NCBI GenBank assembly: GCA_023441125.1
Contig: JAEZQV010000216.1
Span: forward strand, 1 to 11,983
From: Bacillota bacterium
Lineage (GTDB): Bacteria > Bacillota_C > Negativicutes > Sporomusales > Sporomusaceae
DNA: 11,983 nt
Direction: 5' to 3'
Positions 1 through 5,143 of the stretch are shown one piece after another (within the stretch, counting starts at the first letter, position 1; every line of letters begins with the position of its first letter). The notes beneath the pieces were generated by a model, which ran no database searches, had not been told where the DNA came from, and was given only the letters and a program-made list of their open reading frames with translations. Both the position numbers and the translations under genes were made by a program.

Positions 1-52
1 AAATGGTTGCCGCGGTTTCATCGGGCCAGTCCCTCCACCAACTCTTGATGAG
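1..52 (-). promoter_or_regulatory. SAM-I (S-box) riboswitch, 5' half, cut by window edge
   Basis: Read on the minus strand, this stretch carries the conserved 5' core of the S-box leader. It has a P1-like strand ACTCATC followed by AAGAG, then GGAGGGACTGGCCC (36-23), GATGAAACC (22-14) and GCAACC (10-5). These blocks match the known SAM-I aptamer in order and spacing. Such aptamers bind S-adenosylmethionine and usually end transcription of methionine or SAM genes when SAM is plentiful. The 3' half, the terminator and the controlled gene lie beyond base 1. The gene would be transcribed leftward, after coaBC. A methionine-cycle gene such as metK is the natural guess, but it is not visible here. 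Confidence 0.9.
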
Positions 53-78
53 TATAGCATATGCAATTTTCATAACAA
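51..78 (-). promoter_or_regulatory. Possible promoter before the SAM-I leader
   Basis: On the minus strand TTGTTA (78-73) is followed after 16 bases by TATACT (56-51), with TGC just before the -10, as in an extended -10 element. The difficulty is position. A start about 7 bases after this -10 would remove most of the riboswitch P1 strand (about 53-47). Either transcription starts further upstream or the resemblance is accidental. Confidence 0.3.
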
Positions 79-97
79 AAAAATTCTAATACAGATA

Positions 98-120
98 CCA
101 AAAAAAATCAAGTAGATTTT
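98..120 (-). terminator. Weak AT-rich terminator-like hairpin at the end of coaBC
   Basis: On the minus strand AAAATC (120-115), loop TACTT, and GATTTT (109-104) form a 6-bp stem that includes the coaBC stop codon, followed by more T residues. Only one G-C pair is present, so termination is probably inefficient and read-through into the S-box leader is possible. Confidence 0.3.
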
Positions 121-1310
121 GTCAGCATTGCACAAATTTTGTCTATAATAATGGCGGCAACCTGCTGTTTGCTAAGCTGGGGCAATTCTTCCACCTGCCC
201 GTTTTTGTCAATCAGCTTGACGATGTTGGTATCAATGTTAAAACCGGCGCCCGGCAGGGTTACGTCATTGGCGATAACCAGGTCAAGGTTTTTCCTGGTC
301 AATTTTTCCCGGGCATGCTGCAGCAGCTCCTGGGTCTCTGCAGCAAAGCCGATCAATAGCTGCTGCTTTTTCCTTTGACCCAATTCCAGCAGAATATCAG
401 GATTTTTAACCAGGTTCAGCGTTAAGGTCTCACCGGCTTTTTTAATTTTATGTTCCACCGCCAGTTCCGGCCGGTAATCGGCCACAGCGGCAGCTTTGAC
501 AACCACATCCACGCTAGCGAACTCGGCCAAAACAGCATCCCGCATTTGCAGGGCTGTCTCAACCCGCTTGACTGATACTCCGGGCGGCGCGGCTAAGTCT
601 GCAGGGCCGGAGATTAAGATTACATCAGCACCCCGGCTGCTGGCCTCCCGGGCTATGGCATAGCCCATTTTGCCGCTGGAACGGTTCCCGATATAACGTA
701 CCGGATCAATGGGCTCACGTGTGCCGGCGGCAGTGACCAGGATTCGCTTACCAGCTAATTGCCTGCCGTTATTCAGTATGGCGGTTACTTTCTCAACGAT
801 AACGGCCGGTTCGGGCAGGCGTCCCGGTCCCTCCACCCCGCAAGCCAGCAGGCCGGCGTCAGGTTCCATAATGTGATAACCCAGCCCGGCTAATTTAGCC
901 AGATTTTGACCGGTAATAGGATTCAGGTACATGTTGGTGTTCATGGCCGGCGCCAGCAGCACCGGCGCCGTTGTGGCCATAACGGTTGTGCTGAGCATAT
1001 CATCGGCAATGCCGTTGGCCATTTTACCAATTATGTTGGCCGTCGCGGGCACAATCAGAAAAAGGTCAGCGCTGCTGGCCAGCGCAATATGTTGCACATT
1101 CCAGGTTTTTGGCTCTGCCCACATATCGGTAACCACCGGATTACCGCTCATTTCGCGAAAGGTTAGCGGTGTGACAAACTCGGTGGCTGATTTGGTCATA
1201 ATGACATGGACAGTATAACCTGCCTTTTTAAGGCGGCTGACTACTTCCACTGCTTTGTAGGCGGCAATGCCGCCGGTAACGCCCATAACGATTGTTTGAC
1301 CTAGAGACAT
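108..1310 (-). CDS. coaBC: Bifunctional phosphopantothenoylcysteine decarboxylase / phosphopantothenate-cysteine ligase
   Basis: CoaBC joins cysteine to 4'-phosphopantothenate (CoaB part) and decarboxylates the product to 4'-phosphopantetheine (FMN-dependent CoaC part), two steps of coenzyme A synthesis in the cytoplasm. With the start used here it has 400 residues, the usual family length. The CoaC part (about 1-180) shows GVTGGIAAYKA at 10-20, the catalytic His74 in NVQHIALA, PAMNTNMY at 121-128, and the flap Cys157 in LLACGVEGPGR. The CoaB part (about 187-395) shows TAAGTREPIDPVRYIGN, then SSGKMG at 211-216, KIKK at 288-291, NPDIL at 303-307 and GFAAET at 321-326. ATG at 1310 is preferred over a further-upstream start because AGGAG stands 7 bases before it, overlapping the rpoZ stop codon. 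It is the last visible gene of the yicC-remA-gmk-rpoZ-coaBC cluster. Confidence 0.97.
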   Translation of the reverse strand: MSLGQTIVMGVTGGIAAYKAVEVVSRLKKAGYTVHVIMTKSATEFVTPLTFREMSGNPVVTDMWAEPKTWNVQHIALASSADLFLIVPATANIIGKMANGIADDMLSTTVMATTAPVLLAPAMNTNMYLNPITGQNLAKLAGLGYHIMEPDAGLLACGVEGPGRLPEPAVIVEKVTAILNNGRQLAGKRILVTAAGTREPIDPVRYIGNRSSGKMGYAIAREASSRGADVILISGPADLAAPPGVSVKRVETALQMRDAVLAEFASVDVVVKAAAVADYRPELAVEHKIKKAGETLTLNLVKNPDILLELGQRKKQQLLIGFAAETQELLQHAREKLTRKNLDLVIANDVTLPGAGFNIDTNIVKLIDKNGQVEELPQLSKQQVAAIIIDKICAMLTKST

Positions 1311-1320
1311 GATTGGACTC

Positions 1321-1527
1321 CTATTTAATACCTGTTTTTGTGCGTTCATAAGTAATTTTGCCTTGCGCTACTTCTTCCAGGGCGACGGTAACCGGTTTAT
1401 TGGACTTGGACTCAGCCAGCGGCTGCTGTCCGTCCATGATTTCCCGCGCCCGTTTGGCTGCCAGCACTACCAGGGTATATTTACTATCCACTTTTTTCAC
1501 TAATACATCTAAAGAAGGATTAATCAT
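1321..1527 (-). CDS. rpoZ: DNA-directed RNA polymerase omega subunit
   Basis: Omega is the small subunit that helps fold and retain the beta' subunit of RNA polymerase. The 68-residue product has the expected N-terminal pattern: INPSLDVLVKKVDSKYTLVV followed by AAKRAREI at about 23-30, where the AxRAR-type segment is the family signature. The start is ATG at 1527 with GGGGAG about 7 bases upstream. The short length is typical of Bacillota omega proteins. The gene follows gmk by about 50 bases and its stop codon lies in the coaBC ribosome binding site, so rpoZ and coaBC are probably translated from one mRNA. The gmk-rpoZ-coaBC order is widespread in Bacillota and supports the call. Confidence 0.95.
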   Translation of the reverse strand: MINPSLDVLVKKVDSKYTLVVLAAKRAREIMDGQQPLAESKSNKPVTVALEEVAQGKITYERTKTGIK

Positions 1528-1576
1528 AACGTCTCCCCTTGACTAATTTTTTAAAGCGATGTTACCCATTATCCGG

Positions 1577-2191
1577 CTAGGACCAACTATTATACAGCTT
1601 CTCAATCAGATCAGCATTGCGTTTGGCGCGGAATTTCTCAGCCGTAATAATGATTTCAACTTTTTGCACTGCAGCGGCGACTTGATCATTGACCACAACA
1701 TAGTGGTAATTTGAGGCCTGAGCGAGTTCGTCGCGCACACAGTTTAAACGGGTTTTGATAGACTCCAGGCTATCTGTGCCGCGCTTATAAATCCGGTCGG
1801 CAAGTTCATCCAGCGAGGGCGGAATTACATAGATAAAGACGCCTTCAGGGAAGGTTTCCTTTACTTTCATGGCTCCCTGCGTATCGATCTCCAATACGAC
1901 ATCATAACCGTCGGTGAGTTGATCCAGCACGTACTGACGTGGCGTCCCGTAATAATTGCCATAGACTTCAGCCCATTCTAACAATTCATTGTTCTGAGCC
2001 ATGGTTTGAAACTTTTCTGTGGCAACAAATAAATAATTAACTCCGTCAACTTCGCCTGACCGGGGCTTACGGGTGGTGGCCGATATCGAGTATTTTAAGC
2101 GAGGATTGCTACGCAGCAACTCACGGCAGATGGTGCCTTTACCGGTTCCCGAGGGACCGGAGATAACTATTAAAATACCTTGCTGCGCCAT
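1577..2191 (-). CDS. gmk: Guanylate kinase
   Basis: Gmk phosphorylates GMP or dGMP with ATP to give GDP or dGDP, a required step of guanine nucleotide supply in the cytoplasm. The 204-residue product has a P-loop GPSGTGKGT at about 12-20, the GMP-binding segment SATTRKPRSGEVDGVNY, EWAEVYGNYYGTP, and the segment LEIDTQGA. The lid region RIYKRGTDS follows, and VVVND stands near the C-terminus, all in family order. ATG at 2191 is chosen. The frame extends six codons to a TTG at 2209, but those codons contain the SD GGAGGG, which suits the ATG (about 10 bases spacing). remA ends 20 bases before this start, consistent with one operon. Length is normal and no key residue is missing. Confidence 0.97.
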   Translation of the reverse strand: MAQQGILIVISGPSGTGKGTICRELLRSNPRLKYSISATTRKPRSGEVDGVNYLFVATEKFQTMAQNNELLEWAEVYGNYYGTPRQYVLDQLTDGYDVVLEIDTQGAMKVKETFPEGVFIYVIPPSLDELADRIYKRGTDSLESIKTRLNCVRDELAQASNYHYVVVNDQVAAAVQKVEIIITAEKFRAKRNADLIEKLYNSWS

Positions 2192-2211
2192 GGGCCTGTT
2201 TCCCTCCAATC

Positions 2212-2478
2212 CTATTCGGCAGTGTCATCACTTGTGTCTTTGCTGGTTAACCGGTGGGCTACCGTTTCCGGCTGTACGGCCGATAAGATGACGTGATCAC
2301 TGTCGGTAATAATGACGGCCCGGGTCCGGCGGCCGTATGTAGCATCGATCAGCATGCCGCGGTCGCGTGCTTCCTGAATTATCCGCTTAATGGGCGCCGA
2401 TTCCGGACTGACTATGGAAATGATACGGTTGGCTGATACAATATTGCCAAACCCAATATTAATTAATTTTATGTCCAT
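2212..2478 (-). CDS. remA: RemA-family regulator (DUF370)
   Basis: The 88-residue protein matches the RemA/YlzA family. It starts [20 protein letters not shown], has [18 protein letters not shown] at about 24-41, and then [20 protein letters not shown], the most conserved block. In B. subtilis RemA is a DNA-binding activator of extracellular matrix operons and of osmoprotection genes; whether that role holds here is inference. The acidic tail ([10 protein letters not shown]) is longer and less conserved. The start is ATG at 2478 with a near-perfect AGGAGGTG SD. It sits between yicC and gmk exactly as in B. subtilis (yloC-remA-gmk). The SD overlaps a 16-bp dyad, described separately. Confidence 0.95.
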   Translation of the reverse strand: MDIKLINIGFGNIVSANRIISIVSPESAPIKRIIQEARDRGMLIDATYGRRTRAVIITDSDHVILSAVQPETVAHRLTSKDTSDDTAE

Positions 2479-2488
2479 TAAGACACCT

Positions 2489-2504
2489 CCTATAATTTTA
2501 TAGG
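2489..2504 (-). repeat. Perfect 16-bp dyad overlapping the remA ribosome binding site
   Basis: The minus strand reads CCTATAAAATTATAGG, a perfect inverted repeat. The final AGG is the beginning of the remA SD (AGGAGGTG). In RNA it could form a 6-bp hairpin with an AAAU loop that partly hides the SD; in DNA it could be a protein-binding site in the 50-bp yicC-remA gap. Both roles are inferences. Confidence 0.5.
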
Positions 2505-2528
2505 GCTTCTAAACGCTATCATCCTATA

Positions 2529-3413
2529 CTACTCTATGTTTTGGATTTGCTCTCTGACCTTCTCAATTTCACTTTTAATTTCAACGACAATATTGGCTAT
2601 AGTGGCGTCATTCGCTTTGGAAGCGATGGTGTTGGTTTCCCGGTTGATTTCCTGGACAATAAAGTCCAGCTTGCGCCCTACGGCGTCCGGTGATTTTACT
2701 GTCGACCGGAACTGGGCGAAATGGCTCTTGAGCCTGACGATTTCTTCGGTGAAATTAGTCCGGTCGGCAAAAATAGCCGTTTCCTGGAGCAGTCTGGTCT
2801 CATCCGGTTCGGCGCCCACGGCTGCCAATAGCTCCCGCATGCGCTGCAAGAGTTTTTCCCGGTACTCGACAAGAATTTGCGGTGCTCTTTCTTCAACCGC
2901 GGCAAGATATGTACAGAGCTTGTCCACACGCTGCAAGAGGTCGAGCTCAATATTGTCTCCTTCGGTTTCACGCATCTTCATCAAGTTCGTGACGGCAATT
3001 TCGATGGCAGCAGCCAGTTTCGGCCACAACTGCTCCACATCCTCGGCAATCTCTTCCACTTTAAGAACATCGGGATATTTGGCTACATGGTAGATATTGT
3101 CGGTGGCCGGCAGTTCCAGTAACCCGGCTAATTCTCTCATTGCATTATGGTAAGCGATAGCCAGTTCTTTGTCAACCCTTACCGTCCTTCTCTTTTCACC
3201 ATATTCGTCAACCGTAATAAAGGCATCAACCCGGCCGCGTAGAATACTATTGGCAATGCTGCGGCGAATTTTATCCTCCAGACTGCCCAGGTTTTTGGGC
3301 ATGCGAATCACTATTTCGTTGTAGCGGTGATTGACAGCTTTAATTTCCACTATGATACGATGACTTGAATCAATGTATTCGCCCCGGCCAAAACCAGTCA
3401 TACTTTTGAGCAC
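2529..3413 (-). CDS. yicC: YicC family endoribonuclease
   Basis: YicC-family proteins are metal-dependent endoribonucleases; the E. coli member acts in small-RNA turnover, and the B. subtilis homologue is yloC. The product has 294 residues, the normal size. It begins MLKSMTGFGRGE, the family N-terminal signature, followed by VEIKAVNHRYNEIVIRMPK. It ends with the DUF1732 block GRKLDFIVQEINRETNT, then SKANDA and KVREQIQNIE. The frame is open to a further-upstream ATG at 3545, but those 44 extra codons overlap a terminator hairpin and encode a Lys/Arg-rich stretch unlike the family. GTG at 3413 has AAGGAAGGTG 8 bases upstream, so it is the better start. It is the first gene of the yicC-remA-gmk-rpoZ-coaBC cluster. 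I saw no convincing sigma-A promoter in 3414-3515. Confidence 0.95.
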   Translation of the reverse strand: MLKSMTGFGRGEYIDSSHRIIVEIKAVNHRYNEIVIRMPKNLGSLEDKIRRSIANSILRGRVDAFITVDEYGEKRRTVRVDKELAIAYHNAMRELAGLLELPATDNIYHVAKYPDVLKVEEIAEDVEQLWPKLAAAIEIAVTNLMKMRETEGDNIELDLLQRVDKLCTYLAAVEERAPQILVEYREKLLQRMRELLAAVGAEPDETRLLQETAIFADRTNFTEEIVRLKSHFAQFRSTVKSPDAVGRKLDFIVQEINRETNTIASKANDATIANIVVEIKSEIEKVREQIQNIE

Positions 3414-3515
3414 GAAATCTGCACCTTCCTTTGCGTATGTTATTATGGACTGATAATACGATTTTAACCGTAGTTTTTTACTTTTACTTCGCTTTGCTCG
3501 TCCTAAATCCTTTTT

Positions 3516-3547
3516 TCTAAAAATAAAAATGGAGATATCCTCCATTT
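3516..3547 (-). terminator. Rho-independent terminator after the exported-protein gene
   Basis: On the minus strand AAATGGAG (3547-3540), loop GATAT and CTCCATTT (3534-3527) form a perfect 8-bp stem followed by a T-rich tail TTATTTTTAG. It begins 12 bases after the stop codon of the gene ending at 3560 and separates that gene from yicC. Confidence 0.8.
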
Positions 3548-3559
3548 AGCTTAGCGCAA

Positions 3560-4162
3560 TTATTTAAAATTCGGCAAGTTAAAGTTAAAACGGTGCTCGG
3601 ACTTGTCTTTCGTTGTTGCAACCAGGATAACCGGTTTAGTTGTGTTTAGGTCCTGGTAACGGAAATAAAAATAAGAATGAGTGGAAAATTGTGGTTCACC
3701 CGGGAAGGACGGAGTCTTCACCGGGGGGTTGGTTACGGCGTGATATGGTTTAATTATTTTTTTATCTTGATTGATCGCTACCTGGATGCCATCGGCAAAA
3801 TTTTCAGTACTGCCATTAAGGGTAATACTAAACACCAGGCACCCGGCATAGTCAGACAAAATTTTTTCACTGTCGGCAAGCTCAACGGGTTGTTTTCCCC
3901 TGGCTTTATCACGGGCATCATTGGCGAGGAGCAGGTAGGGAGTATACAGGTAGGCGCGTTCAGTAGTTTCATTGAGGATGGTAGCATGCTCTTCATAAAC
4001 CAGCCAGGGCTGCAGGAACTCGGTGAGCGCCATTTGTTTATGTTTTACGCCATACTCTTGTGCGTCCAGGATAACTTCTCTTTTTATCAAAGCGATTGCG
4101 TCGGTTGTGAGTGGCACAGACAGAAACAGGATGAAGCTGAGAATACCGGCGACAAGCTTCAC
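3560..4162 (-). CDS. Exported protein of unknown function, 200 residues
   Basis: I do not recognise this family. The N-terminus MKLVAGILSFILFLSVPLTT looks like a Sec signal peptide: Lys2, a hydrophobic core at about 4-18, and likely cleavage near Ala22 or Ala24. There is no lipobox cysteine, so it is probably released or periplasmic-like rather than a lipoprotein. The mature part is soluble-looking, with one cysteine, an aromatic-rich segment HSYFYFRYQD in the C-terminal quarter, a proline-rich NPPVKTPSFPGEP just before it, and a KDKSEHRFNF stretch near the end. The start is GTG at 4162, supported by GGAGGTG 8 bases upstream. It stands alone between two terminators, so it is probably monocistronic, which argues against a direct role with dapF or yicC. 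Coding status is supported by length, SD, signal peptide and terminator. Confidence 0.8.
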   Translation of the reverse strand: MKLVAGILSFILFLSVPLTTDAIALIKREVILDAQEYGVKHKQMALTEFLQPWLVYEEHATILNETTERAYLYTPYLLLANDARDKARGKQPVELADSEKILSDYAGCLVFSITLNGSTENFADGIQVAINQDKKIIKPYHAVTNPPVKTPSFPGEPQFSTHSYFYFRYQDLNTTKPVILVATTKDKSEHRFNFNLPNFK

Positions 4163-4194
4163 GGGTTACACCTCCGATGACAAAATACCTTGCC

Positions 4195-4209
4195 GTATAA
4201 ATATTATAC
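4195..4209 (-). promoter_or_regulatory. -10-like element inside a perfect dyad, upstream of the exported-protein gene
   Basis: The minus strand contains GTATAATATTTATAC, a perfect inverted repeat (GTATAA, TAT, TTATAC) that includes a consensus TATAAT (4208-4203). No good -35 stands 16-18 bases upstream, although A/T tracts are present (4218-4235). It is 33 bases or more before the GTG start, a plausible leader length. The dyad could be an operator or a by-product of the -10. Confidence 0.4.
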
Positions 4210-4253
4210 CTGACAGCAAAAAATTCCTTTTTTTCTGAAATCAAATGTATGTT

Positions 4254-4288
4254 AAAAATAGCCGGCTTATTGGCAGCCGGCTATTTTT
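4254..4288 (-). terminator. Strong terminator after dapF
   Basis: A perfect 14-bp inverted repeat, AAAAATAGCCGGCT and AGCCGGCTATTTTT, flanks a 7-base loop. On the minus strand the GC-rich core is followed by TATTTTTAAC, a good U-tract. The first A residues of the stem overlap the dapF stop codon (4289-4287). Because the repeat is symmetric it could also stop plus-strand transcripts, but no plus-strand gene ends here. Confidence 0.9.
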
Positions 4289-5120
4289 ACAGCAGATATT
4301 CCCCTCTGAACACTTCTACCGCCGGTCCCGACTTATAAATATGGTTATTGCTGGCCCATTCAATAAACAAGTCGCCGCCGTCCAGCTTGACGGTCGCCTT
4401 GCGGTCGGTATAGCCATTGAGAACGGCAGCCACTAAGGCCGCACTGGCGCCTGTGCCGCAGGCCATAGTGATGCCTGCGCCGCGCTCCCAAACGCGCATT
4501 CTAATGGTTTGCCGGTCAATAATCTGCAAAAATTCAACATTGGTTTTGCGGGGAAAAAAATCGTGAGTTTCAATTTTAGGTCCAATCAGCGGCAGATTCA
4601 CGGCGTGTATATCGTCCACAAAGATAAGGCAGTGCGGATTTCCCATCGACAGAGCAGTAATCTGATAGGTTTTATCAGCTACCGTGAAGGGGATGTTTAC
4701 CGCCTGTTCCTCAGGATTGCCGGCTGCAGGGATTTCAGCCCGTTTAAACTTGGGTTCCCCCATGTCGACCCTGACGGTTACCAGCTTACCGTCGGCAAAT
4801 AAGAGTTCCGGTGTAATAATTCCTGCCAGGGTATCCAGGGTAATGACTGTTTTGTCGGTAACCCGGTTCTCATAGAGATAGCGGGCCACGCAACGGGTGG
4901 CATTGCCGCACATATCGGCTTCACTGCCATCCGAATTAAAAATACGCATTTTAAAATCGGCGATGGCCGACGGCAATATAACAACGAGTCCATCGGCGCC
5001 AATGCCAACATGACGGTTGCAGACGGCCAAGGCCTGCCGGCGGTAATCGGTCACTGGCTCTTTCATGCCATTAATAATTACAAAATCGTTGCCCAATCCA
5101 TGCCATTTAGAAAACTGCAT
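4287..5120 (-). CDS. dapF: Diaminopimelate epimerase
   Basis: DapF converts LL- to meso-diaminopimelate without a cofactor, feeding lysine and peptidoglycan synthesis. The 277-residue length fits the family. It starts MQFSKWHGLGNDF with the substrate Asn11, and carries both catalytic cysteines: Cys71 in ADMCGNATRC and Cys221 in MACGTGASAA. NPHCLIFVDD (161-170) and WERGAGIT (211-218) are the other conserved blocks. ATG at 5120 has AAGGAGG about 6 bases upstream. The gene begins 23 bases after the end of the P-type ATPase gene, with no terminator between them, so the two are probably co-transcribed. There is no obvious functional link between the two products. A 14-bp-stem terminator follows immediately. 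Confidence 0.97.
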   Translation of the reverse strand: MQFSKWHGLGNDFVIINGMKEPVTDYRRQALAVCNRHVGIGADGLVVILPSAIADFKMRIFNSDGSEADMCGNATRCVARYLYENRVTDKTVITLDTLAGIITPELLFADGKLVTVRVDMGEPKFKRAEIPAAGNPEEQAVNIPFTVADKTYQITALSMGNPHCLIFVDDIHAVNLPLIGPKIETHDFFPRKTNVEFLQIIDRQTIRMRVWERGAGITMACGTGASAALVAAVLNGYTDRKATVKLDGGDLFIEWASNNHIYKSGPAVEVFRGEYLL

Positions 5121-5143
5121 AAGAATCCTCCTTGTGGTTCGCG

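Noticed and set aside
906..1218. Plus-strand open frames opposite coaBC
   Set aside because: They are antisense shadows of a highly conserved gene, without SD or recognisable motifs.
2536..3093. 185-codon plus-strand frame opposite yicC
   Set aside because: It is Ser/Ala-rich low-complexity sequence produced by the complement of yicC codons; no SD or family features.
3677..4180. 167-codon plus-strand frame opposite the unknown exported gene
   Set aside because: Considered because the minus-strand gene is also unrecognised. The minus frame has a GGAGGTG SD, a signal peptide and a following terminator, while the plus frame has none of these.
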